Assembly (NCBI GenBank): GCA_963922455.1 | Contig: CAWUIO010000065.1 | Coordinates: 1-38,472, forward strand | Direction: 5' to 3' | DNA from: CAWUIO01 sp963922455 | Lineage (GTDB): Bacteria > Bacteroidota > Bacteroidia > Cytophagales > Microscillaceae | Length of the DNA stretch: 38,472 bases | Shown: positions 1-12,000 of the stretch, one piece after another | Layout: the number at the start of each line of letters is the position of its first letter | Position numbering within the stretch: position 1 is the first letter of the stretch | The notes under the pieces: generated by a model | The model's input: the letters and a program-made list of their open reading frames with translations, nothing else | Told to the model about the DNA's origin: nothing | Databases searched by the model: none | Translations under genes and position numbers: made by a program

Positions 1-92
1 GAACCCCAAACTGACCCTTTTCGCCGACAAAAAATAAACTTAAACAGTTTCTAAATCCATCGGAGGCACTTGCATTAAAATAGCAAAAAAGC

Positions 93-3000
93 ATGTACAA
101 GCTACTATCAACACGAAACGCAGTATTTCCTAATTTATCCATTTTTAAAAAGGTGAGGGCCTTTTGTATACTTTTATTATTTGGCGGGCTCAGTCCATTA
201 GGCGCGCAAAGCATTACATCGGGTATACAAAGTACGAGTTTACAGGCCCCAGCTTGGCTCTATGCCCTTGAATTACTCCCCAGCTCAGACATCATCGATA
301 ATTTGGTTCAACCGGAGGAAGCCTTTTTTAGTAACGTAAGCCCTTCGGATAGTGCTACTCAAGTGAACCCTAATAATTTTCAGATTAGTATCAGTGTGAA
401 TGTTCCAGCGGGATACGAACTGGATGAGAGTACTTTATCGGGAAATGTTAGTTTAGTAGAAATATCGGGTAGTACAGAGACCACCGTTCCTGCCAATGTC
501 AATGACACGGGGGGGGGAGATGCTGTCATTTTAACCCCGGTAGGCAACCTGAAAGAGAATGCTTCTTACGAATTTAGAATAACAAACCAGGTAGAAGCCA
601 ACCTTATAGGAGATATTAATACTAGAATTAGTTTTTCAGCTTTTAGCTCTCAATTTTTTACGGGCACCCAACCCAATAGTAACCCGGTTGATTTAAGCGG
701 GGTATCCTTTACCAAAGTACAAGGGGCGTCTTTAGGGGCGGGAATAAACGACCGCTTCACCAGTTTGGAAATTGGCCCAGATGGAAAGTTGTATGGAAGC
801 ACATTCAATGGAGAAATAAAACGCTGGGATATTAAAGGAGATGGAACTCTTGAGAATTTAGAAATATTGACTCCTGCGCTTAGCGCTTCCCCTCATCCGA
901 TTACTGGTGTACTCAATACAGCGCCCCGTTTAATCATTGGGTTTACCTTTGATCCACAGGCCACAGCCGATAATTTGGTGGCCTATGTAAGCCATAGTGC
1001 ACAGGTATTAACCAATGGCCCGGAGTGGGATGGGAAGCTGACTCAATTAAGTGGCCCCGATCTAGGTACAGTAAAAGATGTTGTGATATCCTTACCCCGT
1101 TCAGTCAAAGATCACCTCACCAATAGTGTTATTTTTGGACCTGATAATGCTTTATATATTGCCCAAGGAAGTAATTCGGCAGGGGGGGAAGCGGATGGCT
1201 CTTGGGGCTTTCGTCCTGAGCGTTTGTTAGCTGCCGCGGTACTAAGATTAGATTTCAATTTATTGCCAGAGAGTTCTTGGCCTTTGGATGTGTATACCTC
1301 CGATGATATATCAGTGATTAATACGGCTCCCAATACGGGAACTACGATGAGTGATGGGAGCTATAACCCGTATTCTCAGGATTCTCCTTTAACCTTATTT
1401 TCCACGGGTATCCGGAATGCGTATGATTTAGTTTGGCATCGAAACGGATTTCTTTATGTGCCTACCAATGGAACGGCCGGAAACAATCGCACCTCTCCTA
1501 ATGCTCCGGGGAGTGATGCTTATGTAAACCTTACCGGACCTAATGCTGGGGTAAGACGACCCAATGGCGAGTTCTACAGGTATCCTAATTTTCCGGTGAT
1601 CCCAGCCGTGGATGGGGGGAATACACAAAAAGACTGGTTATTCCGAGCATTTAAGGGAAGTTACCACGGGCATCCGAATCCCTTTCGCGGTGAGTTTGTG
1701 TTAAATCATGGCGGGGTTACTTACAGTGGCTTACCGGGACAGACTTCTGCCTACAAAGACGTTACTAAATATGCCGATACGATTCTCCCTGATCCTGCCT
1801 ATGTTGAGCCAGCCTATGACTTTGCTTTTAATAAGTCTCCCAATGGAGCTATTGAGTACATCGGGCAAAACTTTGGTGGGGTATTGGATGGCCTCTTACT
1901 AGTAGCCCGCTTTAGTGGTCAGGATGATATTATTGCCTTGCAACCTGGAGGAAGCTCGGGAGATATTGTGGCTGCCTTTGAGAACGTAAATGGCCTTCAA
2001 GGATTTGATGACCCCTTAGAACTTATTCAAGACCGTCGTACGGGAAACCTCTATGTAGCCCAATACGATCGGGGGGGAAGCGTCAATCAACAATTGATAT
2101 TATTAAGAGCAGATGATCAAATCCAAAAACCGGCTATCGAGGCTTCCGTACCCGAGTTGATTTGGGATGCTAAGGAGGGAACGGACAGTGATCCTAAGTT
2201 TTTTACCTTACGCAATACGGGTAGTGCAGATTTGGAAATTTCTGGAGTGAATTTGGCCGGGCTCAACTCGACTCAATTCAACTTAAACACCAATCTTTTA
2301 CAAACTATCCCCGCAGGAGATAGCTTGTTGGTAGAAATGGTGTTTAGCCCAGATTTGGATTCATTAGGGTCCTTACAAGGCCGTTTAGAAATCTTTTCTA
2401 ATGCCGAAAATGCCGATACACTACTTCTTGGAGTATATGGCTTAAGTAAGTTAGGTTTTCAAGGTACTTTTGAACCAGTCTTGCAAGAAGTAGTCACCAC
2501 CCTAGGATATGCTATTGATGTGGGAGGAACGCGTCTCCGTTTGGGTACGGGCCCCGATCCGATTGGAGATGAAGAAGCCCTAGATTTATTTGAGAAAGCT
2601 GGTGTAGGGCCGATAGTAATTACCCCAGTTGCCCGTTACTCCCCTGAAGAAGATTTACCCTATGGCTGGTTTTATCTAGATACAAACGATCAAGTGATAC
2701 GTACGGATGTGGATACCATCCGGGAGGCGCCAGGGGGGCAAAATTATGAGCAGACCCTATTTCCAAGAACCAAGCAAGGTATCACAACTTTTGACCCAGG
2801 TGACCGAGCCTTTGGAATTTATACTAATTCAGAAACATTTGGGCGAATAGCTTATACCCAGGATAACTTGAACTTGGGAACGGTTAGTCATCGGGCTCGT
2901 ATTTATCCTTTAAAAGACCGTCAAGGCAATCCTTTGCCATTCAGTTATTTGGTCTGCTATGAAGATGCTTCCAATGGGGATTATCAAGATTATATGTTCC

Positions 3001-6000
3001 GTCTGGATAATGTAAAACCTGCAGACCTTACCCCCGACCTTCTTTTTGCCAGTGATACTACGCAAGTAAGTGCGCAGGCGGGAAAAACAGCGCTTATAAA
3101 TAATGTTTTAAGCACGAGTGATAATGCCCAAGATGTGGCCCTTACCTTTTTGGCCACAGAAGTTGGAGGAAACACCCCTCCTGCCTGGTTATTACTCAAT
3201 AATAACCCTCTCAATTTTACAGGGGCTCAAACCGATACTACTTATGATTTTACAATTGATGCCCAAGGCTTAGTAGAAGGCAATTATCAAGCACTGGTTG
3301 AAGCCTTTGCCACGGGCTATGATACCGCCCAGTGGTTTGTAGATTTAACCGTCCTGCCGGGTCAGTTGTCCATAAAAATAAATTTCTCAGATGAAAATAC
3401 CACCGCTCCTGATACGTGGCTTAAAGATTTTGGGGAGGCATTTGGAGACCGGGGCAACCGCTTTACCTACGGTTGGAAAGAGACCGATGGAGTAAGTTTA
3501 CTGTCTCTAGTAGGAAATGGGCTAAATCGTTTACCTAATCCTGACCTTGATACCATTCGGGAAACCCTCATGCACATGCAGTATAACGATGTAAATGATG
3601 GCAACGGCATTGCCACGGAAGGAATCTGGGAGCTACAAGTTCCAGCCGGGGTTTATCAAGTGATTGTAGAGATGGGAGATATTGCTCCCGAGACAATAGA
3701 AGGTACCCGTCACGTCTTGAATGTAGAAGGACGAAACCTAGTAGATGCAATCGCTCCTGTATCCCAAGTCACTTTAGTACAAGACTCGATAGTGGTATAT
3801 GTGGAAGATGGCGCTTTAAGTCTAAATGCTTTTGGGGGAACTAACGCAAAGATGGTATCCCTGAGAGTGAATGAACTGGATCGGACGGTTCTAAAAACGC
3901 CAGAAATTGTAACTGTCATTCCAGCAGATGGAAGTAGCAATGTACAAATAAATACTTCGGTCCGTACAAACCAGATTTATTTACCTAATCCTAATGAGTC
4001 AAATAATTTTGGAATAGATCCAAGTAGTGTTAACTCAACAACTGTTAGCTTAATTGACACTGGATCAGGACAAGCGGTACCGGCCGATGTGACCCTAGCC
4101 AATAACAACCAAGAAATTTTACTGAGCCCCAATACATTCTTAAATCTAAGTACAAGCTATCGCTTGGAGATAAATGGCCTACGAGATAATACGGGACAAG
4201 CCTTTTCTCCATTTACTTCTAGCTTTACTACCACAAACCAAGCCTTGCCCGCTCCCTCCCTACAAGCCAATGTCCAGCTTTTGATACAAGACGCTATTGC
4301 TGGCACGGGATCAGACACAGCTGAGATTTTTATAAGTAATCCAGGCGATGCTTTATTAGAAGGTGTCATGGTGAATTTGAACAATACAGATAGCTCAGAC
4401 TTTAGCTTAAATTTAACTAATTTCCCAAGTACGATAAGTCCACAAGATTCCGCAGCAATTCACGTGATTTTTGCTCCTAAAAATGTAGGCCCACTTGCGG
4501 CTAGTTTGGAGCTTACAGGACTTAATGTGCCAAGTGTAACAATCAACCTGAGTGGATTGGGAGTGGAAGGTGTAGGGGGTACAAAAGAACCTTCTTTGCA
4601 ATGGATTTTAGATACTCAATTAGGGGCTGGAACCATTCAAGTCGGTGACGATGATCCCGCGACCACTACCATTCATAGTGACCCATCCTTACAAACCGCA
4701 GCTCTCCTGGGAGATGAGTTGTCGGCACAACTTTTTGAGAGAGCAGCCGATCAAGCAGTTGAAATTGAGATATTAGGTGTTTACGGGCCTACTAGCCTCA
4801 ACCCTGTTTTTGGCTTAGGTTTTTATGAACCAGATAATATCGTAAACCAAGTAGACTTGTTCCAAGTACCCAATACCCCTGCTGAGAATGCGCAAACCCT
4901 AAACCCAGCCTTGACAGGCACGCTTCAATTTAACCCAGGAAGTCAACCCTTCGGATTATTTACGAAATGGACAGTTTATGGTAATCGGGAGGTATATTCA
5001 GAAGACGTTTTGAACACCTTTAGTAATTCCATTCCGCATCACGTACGGGTTTATCCTCTTCCCGGCGAAGCAAATGCTTATGTAGTGGCGGTTGAAGGAT
5101 CAGTTACTAGCTTTGATTTTCAAGACCTTGTCTTTATAATAAGAAACGTACGGCCATATACTAGACCCATTGTAGCCGGAGAACGAATCCAAGTTAATTT
5201 TGGAGATATCAATTCCGTAGCCCCCAGGGGGTATCTCAAAGATTATGGACTTCCTTTTGGGCCAAGAGAAAATGGACAAACGTATGGTTGGATTGACCCA
5301 GTAAGTAAAGCTCCGGCCGATCTTACAAATCAGGGACGGAACCGCATCGCTAATAGCTCAAGTAATGCAGATAGTTTACTAGGTACCCTCATCCATATGG
5401 AACATCCCAGCAATCCACCCAAAGGCTATTGGGAGATTGAACTTCCTAATGGTCAGTATGAAGTATTTTTAAGTGTTGGAGATCCCCTGGTAGGTATTAA
5501 CACGGAGCGTCACCGTATCAATGTGGAAGGAATTAATTTAATTGATAATTTCATTCCTCAGGGAGAAAAAGATGCATTAACCCGTTTCGCCTCAGCTACC
5601 CAAACAATCGACTTACAGGATGGCAGGCTTACTTTTGATTATGAAGGTGGTGGCATAAATACAAAACTCACCCACCTGGTTATTTCATCTCTACTCTCTC
5701 CAAGCAATCCGCCTTCCTTATCAGCTAACTTTACGGGGCTCTCTGCCGGGACAGACACGTATAAAGGGAATGTACTCGTTGCTCTGAGCGCTAGCTCTAA
5801 CTCGTCTGTTGGCATAAAAAGTTTAGAATACAGTATTGATGGTGGACTTAACTTCCAAGATTATCTGGATACGTTGAGCTTCGGCCCAGGTATGTACGAA
5901 TTGAGAACTCTAGCCTCCGACAGCCTAAACAACCTTGCGTCTCAAACCTTCACTTTTTCCGTGCAAGGTTTTAGCGGGGCGCAGATAAGTTTGGAAAACC

Positions 6001-9000
6001 TGAGCAAACTTCCAGGGACTAATCAAGGTTTTCCAGCAGATGATTTTTACAGCTTCCAAAATATTGTTCAAGCCGATACTTCTATATATGCATGGCCACA
6101 AGAGGCAGTTATACGCCTCAATAACCCTGGAAGCAGCCCTTTGCTTGTAAATAGCCTTAACCTAAGTAATAATAGCACCTTTAATTTCCCTAATGGGGAA
6201 GATCAAAATTTGCCATTAGTGATTAATCCTGTGGGGACCTATGACTTGCTTCTCAGCTTTGTCGATGCCTCGGGTATGAAAGGTGTACAAAGTGAGACCC
6301 TAAGCATTAGTTCCAACGCAGATAACCAACCAGTATTTGAAGTTAGTCTGAGAGGGGCCTTGGTGCCAGATATTACTGGGGAAAATGAATTAAATGCCGA
6401 AGAAATCCTTCAAACTTTGGGGTATCAAACTGATATGAAAACCCAAGTGGATAGTGATCGACAAATTTTACCAAACCCTACCACTAGCCTAAATTCAAAT
6501 TATCCTTTACCTGAGGATGTTAATCTGGGACTACACGGAGACTTGATTTTATCGGCAGCTTATGAACAAGCCAATCAAAATGAGCCCATCCAAGTAGTAC
6601 AAATAGGGGCATTTAGTTCCGTTAATACTACTACGTTCTCTATCATCGAGGAGCAATCTGATAATGTAATACCAGGCTTAGGTTTTGGCTTTGGTAACCA
6701 ATGGAACAAAGCCATTTTACCACGGCTTACCAATGACACATTGGCCTTAGCAGGAGATACAGCCTCGCTTATACCTGGATTGTTTAGGATGCGTATTGGG
6801 GGAATCAATACCTCGGGCTCAACCGAAATTAACCCCATAAATGGTTTGCCCGAAAATTTGGGGATTAGAACCTACAGAGTAATTGATCGTAACGGACAGG
6901 TGGTACCTTTTAGTTATATTCTTATCCACGACTTTATTGGCAGTGGGTGTGCTTCAGGGAGTTTTACTTGTGATTGGAACGATAATATTTACTTAATAAA
7001 TAATATCAAGCCAGCCAATAATCCATCCAGCCTAGGACTACCAGATACAACAATAACCGTGAATTTGGCTTTCAACTACAATCTTGCTCCTTATTTTGAT
7101 TTGGGATATCCAGGGAATAGACTAAGCTATTCTGCCCGGCTTTCTGATGGCTCAGCTCTTCCTGAATGGCTAAGTATGAATAGCCTCACGGGCCAGATTA
7201 GTGGAAACGCGCCATTTAATGCCAAGGATAGTTTGGGTATAGTCTTGGAAGCTATTGATTATAATGGCCTTACGGTACGTGACACCTTCCAGCTAAAAAT
7301 AAACGGTGTTATACAAAATATTTTAGTGGCCAACCCTGATCAAATTGCTTTCGGTCAGTTTATCCGAGGACAAGCACCAGACACTGTCCAAGTAAAACTG
7401 GAAAATGTCGGAAATGCCCAAACTGGATCTTTATCCATTCAATCAATCCTTTTATCGGGAAATGCGACTACTGAATTCCGGATTGACTCAAGCCAAACCG
7501 TTTTGAACCTAGCGCCTGGTGATACAAGCTCTCTTGAAGTAGTTTTTCTTCCAGATTCCTTAGGTAGCCGGGTAGCTACTTTGGAAATTCTTACGGACTT
7601 CCGCCCCCAACCTGTGAGTATACCATTGAGTGCACAAGTATTTGATATTTGTACCCAGCAAAATCTACAATTTGTTAATACCCAAATTACTCCCTCAGCT
7701 TGTAATAATGGAACAGGTTCTATTCAAGTGCAATTGAATGGAAACTTAGCCCCCGAAGATGTAGAATACAGCTTAGGAGATATTACCTCGGGCGACGGGC
7801 TGTTCGCAGATTTATCGCCGGGTGAATATATCATTACCGGCCGTGATTTATTAAATATGTGCTCCGTCACAGATACCTTCACGGTGCCGGAAAGTGGGAT
7901 CTCGGCCGAGGTGGATGTCTTAGCATTCCCTGAGTCTTGTACCCGAAATGATGGACGTATCATAATTCAATTGGATGGCATGGATGGCAGCAATTTCAGC
8001 TTTGCTTGGGATAATGGTATGCAAGGAGATACCTTGGAAAATTTAATCTCAGGTAACTATACCGTGACGATCACCGATAATACCAATGGCTGTACGCTAA
8101 GCCAAACGGTTAGCCTAACTGCCGAGACCAATTGTGGCTGTGGCCCTATCCCAATTAGCTGGAACAGTGGAGACATTGGAAGCCCCGCCTTAGCCGGAGA
8201 TGCCTGTTTTAACCCGGGAGGTCAAGAATTTACCTTACAAGCAAGTGGGACAGGAATAGGAAATTCAAATCAAGACAACTTCCACTATGTATATCGCCCG
8301 CTTAACTGCGATGGGGACCTGGTGGTACGTTTAGAATCAATTGGCCCGGGTAATGAATATCCTAAGGCCGGTTTGATGATTCGGGAGGGCCTCAATCCAG
8401 AAGATCCTTATGTCATGCTATACACTGCTCCTAATCCGGATAATCTGGGAGGAGTGGCCTATAGTTTTGAACAACGAACTGCGATAAATTCACCCATTGA
8501 GAGCCTTGGCGCAGCCAGTCCAACCTTAGTACTAGGTGGTTTACCAACCTGGTTCCGACTTCAAAAAGAAGGAAACCTCTACCGGGCCTTTACTTCCCCA
8601 GACGGTACGAACTGGACTTTAATTGCTAGCACGACATTCAATACCAATACTAGTTTATTTGCCGGGCTCGCCATCAGTTCAGGGGATGATGCGCAATTGG
8701 CCGAAGCTCGTTTCTCCAAAGTTTTTCTTACAACTTGCGGCAAAATTCCTGTAGCTGTGGCCCGGGCCAATGCTCAAGGGGGCCGGGCTCCCTTAGTACT
8801 CCAATTAGATGCCTCAGCCTCTAGTGACGATACCGGAATCCAAGAGTATGATTGGTCTTGGCTGGCCGATGACACCATACAGACAGCCACGGGGATCAAT
8901 CCAAGTATTCGTTTAGACTCCGGTTCCTATGCTATTACCTTAACGGTGACCGATTTGGACGGCAACCGGGCCCAGGACTCAATCAACATTGCGGTAGATC

Positions 9001-12000
9001 CCGTACTGGGACCAACGCTAAGAATCAATGCCGGAGGGCCAGAGGTAACCTTGCCATCGGGGCTTATCTTCCAGGCCGACCAATTTTTTACCGGGGAAGG
9101 TAAATCGGTGATAAATAACAATATTACCGATATTGCCAATACCGAAGAGGACGCCATCTATCTTTCAGAGAGAAGTTCTACCAACCCCTTAGGTACGTTT
9201 AATTATGAAGTACCTCTCATACGAGGAGCTTATAACGTAAGACTCCACTTTGCCGAAATATTCTGGGGAGCTCCCGGGGGAGGGGTAGCCGGTAGCGGCC
9301 AAAGAGTATTTGATGTGACTATTGAAGGGCAAAGTTATCCTCAATTAACCAACCTAGACATCAATGACCTGGTGGGGCCTTCGGCAGCTTTGATCATCGA
9401 GATACCTGTTAATCTATTAGATGATGTCTTGAACCTAAGTTTTACTGCCACCGCGGATCAACCGAAGATTTCGGCCCTGGAATTTATACCCTTGGGTAAT
9501 GCGTATCCGGTCGCCTCGGCTGGTCAAGATATCTTCCTTTTTGATGATGGAGATGGTACGGAGCTAGTCAACCTTGATGGAAGCGCATCTTTTGATGCCG
9601 ACGGACAGATTACCGCCATTACCTGGACGGAAGGTTCGGATACGATTGCCACGACCGCGCAAACCCAACGGATCTTATCACCTGGATTGTACACCTACCA
9701 TTTACGGGTAGTTGATGATAAATTAGCCATGGGAGAAGATTCCATTCAAGTAAGTGTAAGTGCTATTCAAAACCTTCCTCCCTCAGCAGATGCCGGGGTG
9801 GATATAACCCTGCAAGACACGGGTGACGGCTTTGAACGTTTAAGATTAGATGGGAGCGCCTCTGAAGATCCGAATAATAATATTACGCAATACAATTGGT
9901 ATGAGAACGGAAATAGCTTGGGTAGCGGAGTGAATCTATTAGCTGATTTTGGAGTAGGCCCCCACTTTATTGTATTAGAAGTCATAGATTCCGAAGGCCT
10001 AAGTGACACCGATACCCTACTAGTCTTGGTGAACGGCCTCGTCAATATCCCACCTCTTGCCAATGCGGGTACAGCCCAGGATGTGATAGACACCAATGGC
10101 GACCGTCAGGAATTTGTAAGTGTAGATGCCAGCGCCTCTCAAGATCCCGATGGCTTGATTGTTAGATATCTTTGGTATGAAGGGAGTATTTTACTTGGCC
10201 AAGGAGCCCAGGCAAATATCTTACTGGAGGGCTATGGAGAGCACACTATTCGCTTAATAGTAACAGATAACCGAGGGGCTATTTCTGAAGCCACCCAAGT
10301 TGTGAATGTGTTGCGGCCAAGTCAACAAATCATCTCCTTAGAAGCCGAGTGTGCTGAAGTAGGGCATGCGTGGTCTACGGTAGAAGATGTGGCTAGCTCA
10401 GAGGGGCGCGCCGTTGTATTTCTACAAGATGACCGCTTAAATAAAGTGGGTAGCAGTAGTAGCCCTCCTGATGTAGGAGATGAGAAGTTGGTAACCTTCC
10501 GTTTTGATGCGGTCAACCCCGGCAATTACCACCTGTTTGCTCGGGTATCTACCCCATCCTTTAATGATGATTCCTTCTGGATCAGTATCAATGGGGGGCC
10601 GTGGCGCTTATGGTTCCAAGGTTTTCAGCAAAACGCTAATTACGCTTGGGTAGCCTTACAGGCCATCGGGCAGAGTAACCCCATTAGCTTGGTAGACGGT
10701 GAAAATACTGTGCGTTTTACTTATCGGGAGAATGGCGCTTTCTTAGATAAAATTCAACTGAGAAATGATGGGCAAAGCCCCATCGATTTTGGAGAAGTTG
10801 CCCAAAACCTGTGTGAGGGTAACCTAGCTCCACTTGCTATGGCAGGCGATGATGTAGTAATCAGCGATGAAGGAGATGGACAAGAAACAATTCTATTAGA
10901 TGCCTCTGGCTCCAGCGACCCTGATGGAAGCATCATTTTCTACCGCTGGTTCCAAGAAGGGACGGAGCTGGCCCGAATTGCCCAACCAGAAATAACCTTG
11001 GGCTTAGGCTCATTCAGCCTTGTGTTGGAAGTACAAGACAATCAGGGAGCAAGTGATCGGGATACGGTCAATATTTCCATCTTAGGCTCACAAAACCTGG
11101 CACCTATTGCCATTGCCCCGCTCAACTTTACGGTAAACGATACGGATGGAGATCAGGAAGAGCTAGTCACTCTTGATGGCGCTGCTTCCTTTGATCCCGA
11201 TGGTGCCATTGTCGAATACCAATGGTTTGAAGCCGGCGTCTTGGTGGGAACCGGCCCTAGTCCCCAAGTTAGAATTCAAGGCTATGGAGACCACCCAATT
11301 GACTTGGTAGTCCGTGATAATGATGGAGCCAGTTCAAACTCCAGTTTTACGCTAAGCCTAAGCAAACCATTAAGCCAGGTGATCGCTCTGGAAGCAGAAT
11401 GCGTAGCCTTAAGCAGTGCTTGGACCAGGGTGGCCGATGCGGATGCCTCCGCGGGGAGTTATGTTGTGTTTACCGAAAATGATGACAATAATAAAGTTGG
11501 GATAAACCAAGGCCCACAAGATACCGGAGCCGATAAGATTCTTAAATTTGACTTCTTCTTGGCCAACGCAGGCAATTACAATGTCTTTGCCCGCGTGAAT
11601 ACGCCTACGCCCAATGATGATTCCTTCTGGATCCGAATCAATGGAGGGCCTTGGCTCTTGTGGTTCCAAGGTTTTGTTTACCAAAACGCCTTCAATTGGG
11701 TGAGCCTACAAGCCCAAGGGCAGAGCAATCCGGTTCTTTTTGCCGAAGGGATGAATACCATAGAAATTACATACCGGGAAAACGGGGCCTTGGTAGATAA
11801 GATTATGATTCGTAATGATGGTCAAGTACCCAGCGGATTTGGTGAGCCAGCCCAGACCTTTTGTGGTAATAACCTGCCACCGGTGGCCGATGCCGGAGGG
11901 GATATTACCGTAAGCGATATTGCCAACGATGGTAAGGAAGCTGTATTCTTAGATGCTACGGCCTCATCTGATCCTGATGGTAGTATCGAGTCTTATGCCT

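Noticed and set aside
9767..10096. Minus-strand and shifted-frame open frames inside the giant gene
   Set aside because: They are shadows of a strongly supported coding frame with continuous domain repeats.
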